Source: Palleronia sp. THAF1 (GTDB lineage Bacteria; Pseudomonadota; Alphaproteobacteria; Rhodobacterales; Rhodobacteraceae). Taken from it: a stretch of DNA of 64,000 nt. This document shows, piece after piece, positions 54,201 through 61,898 of this stretch. Location of the stretch: positions 1,159,001-1,223,000 of the forward strand of contig NZ_CP045420.1 in the NCBI RefSeq assembly GCF_009363795.1. The letters are read 5' to 3'. Made by a program: the position numbers and the translations under genes. The notes beneath the pieces were generated by a model. It had not been told where the DNA came from and ran no database searches. It worked only from the letters and a program-made list of their open reading frames with translations. Positions within the stretch are counted from its first letter, which is position 1; the number at the start of each line of letters is the position of its first letter.

Positions 54201-55219
54201 ACGCAACGCGGGTAGAGCCGGGGGCCTATCTGTCGGTGGACGTAGACGACGCCACCGGCGAGGGGTCGATCATCCCGGTGATATCAGCGCCCCCCGTGCT
54301 GGCACAGTTCCTAGACCTGCCGCTTCTGCGCGGGGACGAGGTTCCGCACGCCCCGCATATCGCCGCCGCATCGCGGCCGTGGCCGGGCGAGGTGGCGCTC
54401 ATGTCGTCGGTCGAGGATTCGGGCTACGCGCTGAACACTTTAATCGCGCAACCCGCGACCATGGGCGTGACGGATAGCGACCTGTCCGCAGCCGACCCGT
54501 CCCGTGTCGACCGGGGCGTTGCGCTGCACGTCAGCCTGTTGTCTGGCACCCTGTCTTCCGTCGGGGACCTGTCGCTTCTGGCGGGGGCGAACGCGGTGGC
54601 CATCGGGTCAGGTGCGGACGACGTTTGGGAGGTCTTCCAGTTCCGCGACGCTGTTCTGACCGGCCCGCGCAGCTACGCGCTGACCCATCGTCTGCGCGGA
54701 CAGGCGGGAACCGATGGTATCATGCCCGCCGTCTGGCCTGCTGGCTCGCGGGTCGTCTTGTTGGATGCGGCTGTGCCGCAGATCACCCTGCCGCGCAACG
54801 CCCGCACCTTGCCGCGCCATTACCGTATCGGCCCCGCGTCGCAGGCCATGGACGCGCCGTCCTGGCAGTACGCAGAGCTTGGGTTTCAGGGTATCGGCCT
54901 ACGCCCCTACGCCGTTGCACATCTGCGCGCGCGCCGTGCGGGGGGCGATCTAACAGTCGAATGGACCCGACGTACGCGGATCGACGGCGATGGCTGGGAA
55001 AGCGCGGATGTGCCACTGGGAGAGGAGGCCGAACGCTACGAGGTGATCGTGTCGCAGGGCGAAACGGTGAAAAGACGGGAAACGGTCGCGGCCCCCTACT
55101 GGACCTACCCAGCCACAGCCCGCGTATCCGATGGACCCGGTTGCACCGTCTCGGTCGCGCAACTTTCGACGATCTTCGGTCCAGGCCCCGCGCGTGTGCT
55201 GATGTTGCCGGACCCGTGA
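51236..55219 (+). CDS. GTA g15, megatron/central tail spike protein with TIM-barrel domain
   Basis: 1327 residues, the largest GTA protein. A hydrophobic glycine-rich N-terminus (VGGAIGASLGGGVLGLSSVV) is followed by a hub-like domain with FKENVSTSGGGGGKGGPPKP and YSYSISLALGLCEGPIAGI. A GTA TIM-barrel glycosidase-like domain lies at about 470-790 (YAHLCAAAGGVESFCIGSEM, HFVGIDNYMPLSDW). Beta-rich phage-tail domains and a C-terminal receptor-type region (PYWTYPATARVSDGPGCTVS) follow. It pierces the outer layers of the recipient. The first 40 residues resemble a membrane-active peptide. Confidence 0.94.
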   Translation: MATILLSAVGGAIGASLGGGVLGLSSVVIGRAIGATVGRAIDQAVMGPGAQTVEHGRLDRLRLTTAGEGTPIPRIWGRMRVPAHVLWASDFKENVSTSGGGGGKGGPPKPKVREYSYSISLALGLCEGPIAGIGRIWADGQEILPADIDLRVYEGTDDQLPDPLMEATEGAGQVPAYRGLAYVVMENLSLTAFGNRVPQFSFEVIRNDAEGALSRTVTGVAMMPGTGEYTLATTPVRYEDQPGEGVYVNVNTRAAATDFSASLQSMRTELPNARAASLIVSWFGDDLRAGECLLKPKVEDNSRDGAEMRWFAGGIDRGDAEEVPRDVEGRSIYGGTPADRAVIEAIRAMTVAGQEVMFYPFILMEQQAGNGLPDPWGGAEQARLPWRGRITTAMAPGQAGTTDGTSDADAEVSAFFGTVQPDDFIAVAFDEGIDDPDDGNTGSEGGFRFPRNIFNRGSVRSKFITYRGPDEWTYRRFILHYAHLCAAAGGVESFCIGSEMRSLTQIRGANGFPAVDALRQLAADVATILPDAKISYAADWSEYFGYAPQDGSGDLYFHLDPLWADPNIHFVGIDNYMPLSDWRDGPDHADAHWPRLHDLGYLQSNILGGEGYNWYYAGAEARDLQIRTPITDGAHDEPWVYRYKDLPNWWGNTHHERRGDARSVQPTDWVAGMKPIRFTELGCAAIDKATNQPNRFLDPKSSESGLPHYSDGRQDAFIQLQYHRAMHAFWTDPAHNPVSAIYGAPMLDMDRAYAWAWDARPFPQFPGLPDTWSDAANHARGHWLTGRAGQRTLTSVVQEICARTGVTDIDTDDLTRTLRGYGVSEVGDARAALQPLMLAYGFDAIERDGQLIFRTRRAAPAIPIDSSRVVAQEEGDIQTVRAPQAEETGRVSLGFVGAGGDYTAATVEAQIPDEQNPALSRTEVNLVLSHGEARAITQRWLSEARIARDKLRLALPPSAHPIGAGDTVSLEGRFYRIDRSEVGDFATLDATRVEPGAYLSVDVDDATGEGSIIPVISAPPVLAQFLDLPLLRGDEVPHAPHIAAASRPWPGEVALMSSVEDSGYALNTLIAQPATMGVTDSDLSAADPSRVDRGVALHVSLLSGTLSSVGDLSLLAGANAVAIGSGADDVWEVFQFRDAVLTGPRSYALTHRLRGQAGTDGIMPAVWPAGSRVVLLDAAVPQITLPRNARTLPRHYRIGPASQAMDAPSWQYAELGFQGIGLRPYAVAHLRARRAGGDLTVEWTRRTRIDGDGWESADVPLGEEAERYEVIVSQGETVKRRETVAAPYWTYPATARVSDGPGCTVSVAQLSTIFGPGPARVLMLPDP

Positions 55220-55240
55220 TCGCCTGACGCCGGGGGTTTT

Positions 55241-55293
55241 GTTCCTGCGCTCCGCCGTCCTATATCGGACGAACAGGACCGGAGTGCAGGAGC
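55241..55293 (+). promoter_or_regulatory. Long hairpin between g15 and cysE that buries the cysE ribosome-binding site
   Basis: TCCTGCGCTCCG (55243-55254) pairs with CGGAGTGCAGGA (55280-55291), with one G-U. After a 2-base bulge, GTCCT (55257-55261) pairs with AGGAC (55275-55279); flanking 55241-55242 and 55292-55293 can add two more pairs. The cysE Shine-Dalgarno AGGAG (55288-55292) is in the stem. A possible promoter, TTGTTC (55239) - 16 bases - TATATC (55261), would start transcripts after the left arm. Confidence 0.5.
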
Positions 55294-55300
55294 GTCGGAC

Positions 55301-56107
55301 ATGAGCATGACCGCCCAGAAGCTGAACCAGATCGATCCGGTCTGGCATCGCATCCGCGCCGAAGCGAGCGCGGCGACAGAGACCGCACCGCTGATGGCCG
55401 GCATGTTCCACACATCAATCCTGCACCATTCCACGCTGGAACGCGCGCTGAGCTACCGTATGGCCATGAAGCTGTCCGATGGCGAAATGCCGGAACAGAT
55501 CCTGCGAGAGATCGTCGATTCCGCCTACATCGCCGACGATAGCCTTGGCACCGCCGCCCGCGCGGATCTGGTTGCGACGTTCGAGCGTGATCCCGTCTGC
55601 CATCGCCTGATCGAGCCTTTGCTGTTCTTCAAAGGCTTTCAGGCCGTCCAAGCCTACCGCATCGCGCACTGGCTGTGGTCCAACGACCGTCGCGATCTGG
55701 CGCTGTTCTTCCAGATGCGCAGCTCCGAGGTCTTCGGCGTCGACATCCAGCCCGGTGCCCGGCTGGGCAAGGGCATCATGATCGATCACGCCCATTCCGT
55801 CGTGATCGGAGAGACGGCGGTCGTGGGTGACAACGTCTCCATGCTGCATTCGGTCACGCTGGGCGGCACCGGCAAGGAGACAGAGGATCGCCACCCCAAA
55901 ATCGGCGACGGCGTGATGATCGGGGCCGGGGCCAAGGTGCTGGGCAACATCCGCGTCGGCCATTGCAGCCGCATCGCGGCAGGCTCGGTTGTGCTGGAAG
56001 ACGTGCCGCCCATGAAAACGGTCGCTGGCATCCCTGCCCGAATCGTTGGCGAGGCGGGCTGCGCGCAGCCGTCCCTGACGATGGATCAGCTGTTCGGGTC
56101 TGTCTGA
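55301..56107 (+). CDS. cysE: Serine O-acetyltransferase
   Basis: 268 residues. Makes O-acetylserine, the carbon acceptor for cysteine synthesis. The N-terminal helical domain is followed by a left-handed beta-helix with hexapeptide repeats: GVDIQPGARLGKGIMIDHAH near residue 146, VVIGETAVVGDNVSMLHSVT, LGGTGK near 188 and HPKIGDGVMIGAGAKVLGNI. It is the usual right-hand neighbour of the GTA cluster in Rhodobacterales as I recall. The start has AGGAG eight bases upstream, inside a long hairpin. Confidence 0.96.
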   Translation: MSMTAQKLNQIDPVWHRIRAEASAATETAPLMAGMFHTSILHHSTLERALSYRMAMKLSDGEMPEQILREIVDSAYIADDSLGTAARADLVATFERDPVCHRLIEPLLFFKGFQAVQAYRIAHWLWSNDRRDLALFFQMRSSEVFGVDIQPGARLGKGIMIDHAHSVVIGETAVVGDNVSMLHSVTLGGTGKETEDRHPKIGDGVMIGAGAKVLGNIRVGHCSRIAAGSVVLEDVPPMKTVAGIPARIVGEAGCAQPSLTMDQLFGSV

Positions 56108-56172
56108 CCCCCGGCAACTCTTCTTTCATTCTTGCATGATATTCCGGCACCGAACCAACCGGAGCCGGGGGC

Positions 56173-56622
56173 ATGAATACTGATTTAATCACATCCAGCT
56201 ACACACGTGTTTTCAACAAGCGTGGAACGGTGTCCCGAAGTTTTTACGACAAGCTCTTCACCGACGCTCCGGAACTGAGAGCCCTGTTCCCGCCGGACAT
56301 GCAGCGTCAGCGGGACAAGTTCGACAAATTGCTGATGTTGATTGTCGCTCAACTTTCCAAACCCGACAGGATGATAGCCACAATCGAAGACCTTGGCCGC
56401 CGCCACTATCATTACGGAGCGCAGCGCGCGCATATCCCATTGGTCGGCGCCACCCTGATCGCAGCATTGCGCGCCAGTGTGCCGGGCGGATTGTCGGTTA
56501 CCGAGGAAGCCGCGTGGGGCGATCTTTATCTTCGTTTGGCTGACGCATTCGTGGTCGGCCTTGACGCCGCAGAGGCCGAAGATCAGCTTGCCGGAAGGGT
56601 GACGCTGGAACGACCTTTTTGA
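56173..56622 (+). CDS. Single-domain globin
   Basis: 149 residues. The globin fold of the flavohaemoglobin/single-domain family: SFYDKLFTDAPELRALFPPD near residue 23 with CD1 Phe39, and LGRRHYHYGAQRAHIPLVG near 74 with proximal His87. The reductase domain of flavohaemoglobin is absent. It may bind oxygen or nitric oxide. It lies 65 bases past cysE, same strand; no ribosome-binding site stronger than GGAGCCGGGGGC. Confidence 0.85.
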   Translation: MNTDLITSSYTRVFNKRGTVSRSFYDKLFTDAPELRALFPPDMQRQRDKFDKLLMLIVAQLSKPDRMIATIEDLGRRHYHYGAQRAHIPLVGATLIAALRASVPGGLSVTEEAAWGDLYLRLADAFVVGLDAAEAEDQLAGRVTLERPF

Positions 56623-56771
56623 GTTCGTCCGCGCCTGTCAATTCTCGCTGTTTCAGAGCTGTGGAATGAACCGGAAGCTGCGGGAAGACGCGCGAACCAC
56701 ACGAGGCGTCTCGTGGTCCGCGCTGCGACACCCAAAGCGCCGGGCCGCCATCGCTTCCCGAACGGGGACAA

Positions 56772-57074
56772 TCAACGGATCACGATCTCGTCGCCGCGTA
56801 CGTAGCCCAAGACGCTGCGCGCCTGTTCGTCGAGCAGGTCCAGATCAAGATAGCCGTCCGATAGCCGCCGCGTCTTGTTCTTGAGCGCTGCGACTTCCAG
56901 ATTCAGCGCGTCACGTTCCTCGCGCAGGGCGCGTGCTTCAGCCTCGATCTCGATCCGGCGCATCAGGCCGTAGTCACCCTGAACCGAGGCAAAGGTGAAA
57001 TAGCCGCCCAGCACGATCGTCAGCACGACATAAAGTGCCAAACCCCACGGGGCGCGTTTCATCTGTTGGGTCAT
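56772..57074 (-). CDS. ftsB: Cell division protein FtsB/DivIC family
   Basis: 100 residues. A short cytoplasmic N-terminus, one membrane helix at about 10-30 (WGLALYVVLTIVLGGYFTFA), then a coiled coil (MRRIEIEAEARALREERDAL, residues 38-68) and a C-terminal ALDLDLLDEQARSVLGYVR-type block in the periplasm. It would act with FtsL and FtsQ in divisome activation. ATG 57074 has AGAGG upstream; ATGs at 57110 and 57116 are alternatives. The aldolase gene lies upstream on the same strand. Confidence 0.87.
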   Translation of the reverse strand: MTQQMKRAPWGLALYVVLTIVLGGYFTFASVQGDYGLMRRIEIEAEARALREERDALNLEVAALKNKTRRLSDGYLDLDLLDEQARSVLGYVRGDEIVIR

Positions 57075-57144
57075 GTCCGGCCTCTGCTCCACCGCTTTGC
57101 GGGTGTTCATCGGCACTATGCCAGTCCGGATGCGCCCTGTCAGG

Positions 57145-57170
57145 AGGTGATTCGCCGAAGCGAATCACCT
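57145..57170 (-). terminator. Perfect UUCG-loop hairpin after the aldolase gene
   Basis: On the minus strand AGGTGATTCGC and GCGAATCACCT form an 11-bp perfect stem capped by C(UUCG)G, a very stable tetraloop. It lies 37 bases past the aldolase stop. No T run follows, so termination may be partial or the structure may protect the 3' end. Confidence 0.5.
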
Positions 57171-57206
57171 ACGGTGCGGGTGTGGCAAAAGGGTCGGGCG
57201 TAGAGC

Positions 57207-58136
57207 TTACTCGGCGCCCTTGTAAATCGCCACCAGCTTGTCGAACATCGCCATTGCCTCGGCCCGGTCGCGCTGGAACGAGTTGCGACCGATGATCGAT
57301 CCGTTGCCGCCTCCATCGCGGATGGCGCGGGCGTCGTCGTAGACCGACTCTTCGCCCTTCTTGGCACCGCCAGAGAACACCATGATCCGACGCCCGTCGA
57401 AGGCAGAGCGCATGCACTCGGCCACCCGCGCGGCCTGGGTCGAGATGTCGATCTTCTGCTCCTCGAAGACTTTCCTGGCCTCCGGCACCTCCAGATGATT
57501 GGTCGACAGTTTGATCTTGATGATATGCGCACCGATCAGCGCCGCGATCTGCGCGGCATAGGCGGCCACGTCGATCGCCGTCTCGCCGTCCTTGCTGATC
57601 GCCTCACCACGTGGGTAGGACCAGATGACGGTGGGAATGCCGACCGAAGCGGCCTCGCGGCGCAGTTCCACGATCTCTTCGAACATGTTCAGCTGTTGGT
57701 CAGAGCCGGGGTAGATCGTGAAGCCGATGGCCGATGCGCCGATCCGCAGCGCGTCATCGACGCTGGCCGTCACCGCCTGATCCTTGCCCGCCGTGTCGCT
57801 CATGAGCGAATTGGAAGAGTTCATTTTCAGGATCGTCGGCATCTGGCCCGCGAAGGTATCCGCACCCGCTTCCAGCATCCCAAGGGGAGCTGCAAAGGCG
57901 TTCAGGCCCGCGTCGATGGCCAGCTGATAGTGATAATGCGGATCGTAGGCGGGTGCGTTGGGGGCATAGGTGCGCGCGGGGCCATGTTCGAAGCCTTGAT
58001 CCACGGGAAGGATGATCATCTTGCCGGTGCCCTTCAGACGCCCATGCATCAGCATCTGGCACAGCTTGCCCTTTGTGCCGGGGTTGTCGCCCTCGTAGTT
58101 GGACAGGATCTTGCGGACTTTTTGCGACGCTTTCAT
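57207..58136 (-). CDS. fbaB: Class I fructose-bisphosphate aldolase (DhnA type)
   Basis: 309 residues. Schiff-base aldolase of the archaeal/DhnA family, unrelated to class II FbaA. MIILPVDQGFEHGP near residue 40, the Schiff-base lysine at 207 or 209 in AHIIKIKLSTNH and FSGGAKKGEESVYDDARAI near 240 for phosphate binding. Start 58136 (MKASQKVRKIL) follows GGGAGAGCCAG. It cleaves fructose 1,6-bisphosphate; pgk lies 0.9 kb upstream, so a glycolysis/gluconeogenesis group is apparent. Confidence 0.93.
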   Translation of the reverse strand: MKASQKVRKILSNYEGDNPGTKGKLCQMLMHGRLKGTGKMIILPVDQGFEHGPARTYAPNAPAYDPHYHYQLAIDAGLNAFAAPLGMLEAGADTFAGQMPTILKMNSSNSLMSDTAGKDQAVTASVDDALRIGASAIGFTIYPGSDQQLNMFEEIVELRREAASVGIPTVIWSYPRGEAISKDGETAIDVAAYAAQIAALIGAHIIKIKLSTNHLEVPEARKVFEEQKIDISTQAARVAECMRSAFDGRRIMVFSGGAKKGEESVYDDARAIRDGGGNGSIIGRNSFQRDRAEAMAMFDKLVAIYKGAE

Positions 58137-58202
58137 CTGGCTCTCCCTCATGCGTTTGGCACAGGGATAGGCGGGCGAACTCCCTCTGGCAACGTTTCGA
58201 CG

Positions 58203-58946
58203 CTAACGGGGCCGATGGTTCAGCGCTTTGGCAGCGATCGCCAGCGCCAGACGGCGGGGCAGGTGGGTCGCCGCGATTGCGATGGCCTTGGGGCCAACGC
58301 CTGGGATCACCATGCGTCGTCCGCGCATCATGCCATCCCATCCGGCCTGCGCGACGGTGGCGGCGTCCATCATGTCACGTCCACCGCGCAGCCCGCCGGC
58401 ATCGAAGAACGCGGTATCCACCGGGCCGGGGCACAGCGCGGTAACGGTCACGCCGCGCCCGCGCGCCTCTTGCCACAACGCCTCTGACAGAGACCGCAGG
58501 TAGGCCTTGGTTGCGAAGTAGATGGCCATGTTCGGGCCGGGTAGGTAACCGGCCAAAGAGGCCACGTTCAGGATGCGCCCGTCGCCGCGCGGGATCATCT
58601 GGCCCATCGCCAGCTTGGCCAGCCGCGTCGCGGCCAGCAGGTTCACGTCCAGCATCGCGCGCTCGCGGTCCCAGTCGGAGGCGGCGAAATCGCCAGAGCC
58701 ACCCAATCCCGCGTTGTTGATCAGCACATCGACTCGGCCCGCATCGCGCCACATCGCGTCCAGCGCCGCGCCGTCAGCCAGATCGCACACCAGCACTGCC
58801 GCCCGCGATCCCAACTCAGCCGCAAGCGCCTCCAGATCCCCCTGATCCCGTGCGACCAGAAACACCTCATGCCCCGCGTCATGGGCGATCCGCGCAAAGG
58901 CCGCCCCCAGCCCCCGAGAGGCTCCGGTGATCAGAACGCGCGCCAC
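58203..58946 (-). CDS. Short-chain dehydrogenase/reductase
   Basis: 247 residues, classical SDR. TGASRGLGAAFARIAHDAGH near residue 7, NNAGLGGSGDF near 77, catalytic serine in NVASLAGYLPGPN and tyrosine-lysine pair in MAIYFATKAYLRS near 142. CPGPVDTAFFDAGG follows. Substrate unknown. The end of pgk is 58 bases upstream, with a dispersed-motif copy between; both are on the minus strand. Confidence 0.93.
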   Translation of the reverse strand: MARVLITGASRGLGAAFARIAHDAGHEVFLVARDQGDLEALAAELGSRAAVLVCDLADGAALDAMWRDAGRVDVLINNAGLGGSGDFAASDWDRERAMLDVNLLAATRLAKLAMGQMIPRGDGRILNVASLAGYLPGPNMAIYFATKAYLRSLSEALWQEARGRGVTVTALCPGPVDTAFFDAGGLRGGRDMMDAATVAQAGWDGMMRGRRMVIPGVGPKAIAIAATHLPRRLALAIAAKALNHRPR

Positions 58947-58950
58947 TAAC

Positions 58951-58980
58951 GACTCTTTGCTTTTGCAAATACCCCGGCAC
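58951..58980 (-). repeat. Dispersed intergenic motif, copy 3
   Basis: On the minus strand: GCCGGGGTATTTGCAAAAGC then AAAGAGTC. It lies between the pgk stop and the SDR start codon, in pgk orientation and only 4 bases before the SDR ATG. Confidence 0.55.
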
Positions 58981-59004
58981 GACGCTCGCCAGCGGAAAAA
59001 CCAC

Positions 59005-60183
59005 TCATCCCAGCGCCGCGACGCCCGGAAGGGTCTTGCCCTCCATCCATTCCAGGAACGCGCCCCCGGCGGAGGAGATATAGGTAAAGTCCTCTGCCGC
59101 GCCCGCCTTGTTCAGCGCGGCCACGGTATCACCGCCGCCCGCGACCGAGATCAGCGACCCCTCGCGCGTCAGCCGCGCGGCTTCTGCCGCCGCTGCATTC
59201 GTTGCGACGTCGAAGGGTGCGATCTCGAAGGCACCGAGCGGGCCGTTCCAGATCAGCGTCTTGCAGCCCGCCATCGCCGTCTTGATCCGCGTGACGCTGT
59301 CGGGGCCGGTGTCCAGGATCATTGCATCAGCGGGGCAGGCGTCGGCGGCGACGATCTCGCTGTCGGCCCCGGCCTTGAACTCGCGCGCAACGACAACGTC
59401 GTGGGGCAGGATGATCTCGCACCCGGCCTCATCCGCGCTTTTCAGGATGTCGCGGGCGGTGTCGGTCATGTCATGCTCGGCCAGCGATTTGCCCACGTCG
59501 ATGCCCTGCGCGGCCAGGAAAGTATTCGCCATGCCGCCGCCGATCACCAGATGGTTCACCTTGCGCACCAGGTTCGACAGCAAGTCCAGCTTGGTCGAGA
59601 CCTTCGCTCCGCCCACAACGGCCATCAGCGGGCGGTCCGGCTGGCCCAGGGCCGCTTCCAGAGCGCGCAACTCTTCCGCCATCAGCAGACCGGCAGCCGA
59701 TGGCAGGCGGCGCGCAAGCCCCTCGGTCGAGGCATGGGCGCGGTGCGCGGCGGAAAAGGCATCATTCACGTAAACATCGCCCAGTGCGGCCATGGCGTCG
59801 GCCAGCTCGGCGTCGTTCTTCTCTTCGCCCGCGTGGAAGCGGGTGTTCTCCAAGAGCACCACGCCGCCTTTCGCAATCGCATCGCGCGCCGCGTCGCCGA
59901 TGCAGTCCTCGGCAAAGGTTACATCCCGGCCCAAGTGCTCGGACAGGGCCGGCACGATCTGCGACAGGCTCATGTCATCCACCCGCTTGCCCTTTGGGCG
60001 GCCAAAGTGCGCCAGCAGGATCGGTTGCCCGCCCGCGTCCAAGATCGCGTTGACCGTAGGCACGATCCGCTCGATCCGGGTGGCGTCGGTGACGCGGCCA
60101 TCCTCGATCGGCACGTTCAGATCGACGCGGGTCAGTACGCGCTTGTCGGCAAGGTCTAGGTTGGAAAGGGCGGTCCAGCTCAT
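59005..60183 (-). CDS. pgk: Phosphoglycerate kinase
   Basis: 392 residues. ATP-forming step of lower glycolysis. [20 protein letters not shown] near residue 15, [12 protein letters not shown] near 57, and the C-terminal ATP site [20 protein letters not shown] with TGGGA-like AGGAFLEW. The open frame reaches 60405 in antisense to the next gene; ATG 60183 ([11 protein letters not shown]) with GCAGGAGACCACC is the start. Divergent from the cyclophilin pair. Confidence 0.97.
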   Translation of the reverse strand: MSWTALSNLDLADKRVLTRVDLNVPIEDGRVTDATRIERIVPTVNAILDAGGQPILLAHFGRPKGKRVDDMSLSQIVPALSEHLGRDVTFAEDCIGDAARDAIAKGGVVLLENTRFHAGEEKNDAELADAMAALGDVYVNDAFSAAHRAHASTEGLARRLPSAAGLLMAEELRALEAALGQPDRPLMAVVGGAKVSTKLDLLSNLVRKVNHLVIGGGMANTFLAAQGIDVGKSLAEHDMTDTARDILKSADEAGCEIILPHDVVVAREFKAGADSEIVAADACPADAMILDTGPDSVTRIKTAMAGCKTLIWNGPLGAFEIAPFDVATNAAAAEAARLTREGSLISVAGGGDTVAALNKAGAAEDFTYISSAGGAFLEWMEGKTLPGVAALG

Positions 60184-60340
60184 GGTGGTCTCCTGCGGTG
60201 GTTGGTCCGGTGATGCCCCGCTGGTGGGAACGGCGCAAGTCCGACCGCTGCGCATCGCCCCCGCACGGAACTGCCGCAGCCCTTTCCCAACCGGCCCCGA
60301 CGCCTTATGTCGCCTGCAACGCAATCTGAAAGGATACTCC

Positions 60341-60847
60341 GTGGCCGAGATCAAAGACCCCGAGAACACCATCATCGTCGAACTGAAGGACGGCCCCGTC
60401 ACCATCGAACTGCTGCCCGACGTGGCACCCCAGCACGTTGAGCGGATGAAAACGCTGGCCCGCGCCGGTGCCTACGACAACGTGGTCTTCCACCGCGTCA
60501 TCGACGGCTTCATGGCGCAGACCGGTGACGTGTCGAACGGCAACGCCGAAAAGGACTTCAACATCCGTCTTGCGGGCACCGGCGGCTCCGAACATCCGGA
60601 CGTTCCGGCAGAATTCTCCAAGCTGCCGCATGACCGGGGCACCATCGGGGCGGCGCGCTCGTCAAACCCGAACTCGGCCAACAGCCAGTTCTTCATCAAC
60701 TTCTCGGACAACCACTTCCTGAATGGTCAGTACACCGTCTACGGCCGCGTCATCGAGGGCATGGATCTGGTGGACAAGATCACCCGTGGCGAGCCTCCGA
60801 TGAACCCCGACCGGATGCTGTCGGTGAAGGTGGCCGCCGATGCGTAG
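60341..60847 (+). CDS. ppiB: Cytoplasmic cyclophilin-type peptidylprolyl isomerase
   Basis: 168 residues. [20 protein letters not shown] near residue 50, [20 protein letters not shown] near 105 and [15 protein letters not shown]. No signal peptide. The start is GTG 60341 (GTGGCCGAGATC) with AAAGG eight bases upstream; the frame upstream is antisense to pgk and has only noncoding support. It overlaps the next, secreted cyclophilin by 8 bases. Confidence 0.94.
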   Translation: MAEIKDPENTIIVELKDGPVTIELLPDVAPQHVERMKTLARAGAYDNVVFHRVIDGFMAQTGDVSNGNAEKDFNIRLAGTGGSEHPDVPAEFSKLPHDRGTIGAARSSNPNSANSQFFINFSDNHFLNGQYTVYGRVIEGMDLVDKITRGEPPMNPDRMLSVKVAADA

Positions 60848-61379
60848 CCTTGCGATCTTGGCGGCGATCTGCGCCGCACCTGCCTTCGCGACCGGGATTG
60901 ACCTGACCATCGCCGACAAGGGCACCGTGTCCATCGACCTGTTCGAGGATGTGGCCCCCAACCACGTGGACCGGATCACCGCCCTGGCGCGGAACGGCGC
61001 CTATGATGGCGTGGTCTTCCACCGCGTGATCGACGGCTTCATGGCTCAGACCGGCGACGTGCAGTTCGGCCGTGCCGACTTGGACACGAGCAACGCGGGC
61101 ATGGGCGGCTCCGATATGCCCGATCTCGCGCAAGAGTTCAGCGACCGCCCGTTCGAGCGTGGCACGGTGGGCATGGCCCGCTCCGGCAACTCGGTCGACA
61201 GTGCGAATTCCCAATTCTTCATCATGTTCCAGCCAGCGCCGCACCTGAACGGGCAATATACCGTGGTGGGGCAAGTGACGGACGGTATGGACGTCGTGCA
61301 TGGCATCACGCGCGGACAGGGCCGTGGCGGCTCTGTGGCCGACCCGGACGTCATCGAAAGCGTGACCGTCACCGAGTGA
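60840..61379 (+). CDS. Periplasmic cyclophilin-type peptidylprolyl isomerase
   Basis: 179 residues. Signal peptide [17 protein letters not shown], then a cyclophilin domain closely similar to the preceding gene: [18 protein letters not shown] and [20 protein letters not shown]. It would catalyse proline isomerisation of exported proteins. Tandem arrangement and 8-base overlap with ppiB suggest local duplication with gain of a signal peptide. A dispersed-motif copy lies 13 bases past the stop. Confidence 0.94.
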   Translation: MRSLAILAAICAAPAFATGIDLTIADKGTVSIDLFEDVAPNHVDRITALARNGAYDGVVFHRVIDGFMAQTGDVQFGRADLDTSNAGMGGSDMPDLAQEFSDRPFERGTVGMARSGNSVDSANSQFFIMFQPAPHLNGQYTVVGQVTDGMDVVHGITRGQGRGGSVADPDVIESVTVTE

Positions 61380-61391
61380 TCGGTGGGAATT

Positions 61392-61415
61392 GAGTATTTG
61401 TGAAAACAAAGAACG
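61392..61415 (+). repeat. Dispersed intergenic motif, copy 4
   Basis: GAGTATTTGTGAAAACAAAG then AACG, 13 bases past the periplasmic cyclophilin stop, same orientation, in the gap before rpiB. Confidence 0.6.
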
Positions 61416-61463
61416 GGGCGGCGGGGATGACCTTGGCCGCCCTTCTTGCGGGAAGGATGGAAT

Positions 61464-61898
61464 ATGGCTGACAGGATCGTGGTCGCGTCGGATCACGCGG
61501 CGGTAGAGATGCGGCAGGCGGTCGTCGCGCATCTGAAAGAGCGCGGGATCGACGTGGTGGAGATGGGTCTCGCCATTGGCGAGCGCACCGATTATCCCAA
61601 GCAGGGGCGCGCTGCGGCAGAGCGGGTCGCGTCGGGCGACTGCACCTCCGGCATCCTGCTATGTGGCACCGGGCAGGGCATCATGATGGCGGCCAACAAG
61701 GTGCCGGGCATCCGCTGCGGCGTATGCGGAGACACGTTCTCTGCCGCGATGATCCGCGCGCATAACGACGCGAACATGCTGTCACTGGGCGCGCGGGTGA
61801 TAGGCGAGGGGTTGGCCCTGCGCATCGTGGATGCGTTCCTAGACACCGCATTCGAGGGTGGCCGCCACGCCGACCGGGTGTCGATGATCGAAGGTTAG
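61464..61898 (+). CDS. rpiB: Ribose-5-phosphate isomerase B
   Basis: 144 residues. Interconverts ribose 5-phosphate and ribulose 5-phosphate in the pentose phosphate route. [20 protein letters not shown] at the start, [18 protein letters not shown], catalytic Cys67 in [15 protein letters not shown] and [16 protein letters not shown] near 99. The start 61464 has GGAAGGATGG; the frame extends 6 codons further upstream. Converges with selO, overlapping by 4 bases. Confidence 0.95.
   Translation: MADRIVVASDHAAVEMRQAVVAHLKERGIDVVEMGLAIGERTDYPKQGRAAAERVASGDCTSGILLCGTGQGIMMAANKVPGIRCGVCGDTFSAAMIRAHNDANMLSLGARVIGEGLALRIVDAFLDTAFEGGRHADRVSMIEG

Larger units (their letters stand above)
41479..55219 (+). 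other. Gene transfer agent (RcGTA-type) head-tail gene cluster
   Basis: Sixteen same-strand genes in the order of the Rhodobacter capsulatus GTA cluster g1-g15: TerS, TerL, portal, prohead protease, capsid, connector genes g6-g8, tail tube g9, g10, g10.1, tape measure g11, baseplate g12-g15. The short g3.5 is not found. All reading frames are intact. There is no integrase, repressor, replication gene or attachment repeat, and the cluster lies between housekeeping genes mltG and cysE, so it is a GTA, not a prophage. Particles of this type package about 4 kb of random host DNA. Confidence 0.95.

Noticed and set aside
41479-55219. Interpretation as an integrated prophage
   Set aside because: No integrase, excisionase, repressor, replication or attachment repeats; gene order matches RcGTA and the flanks are housekeeping genes.
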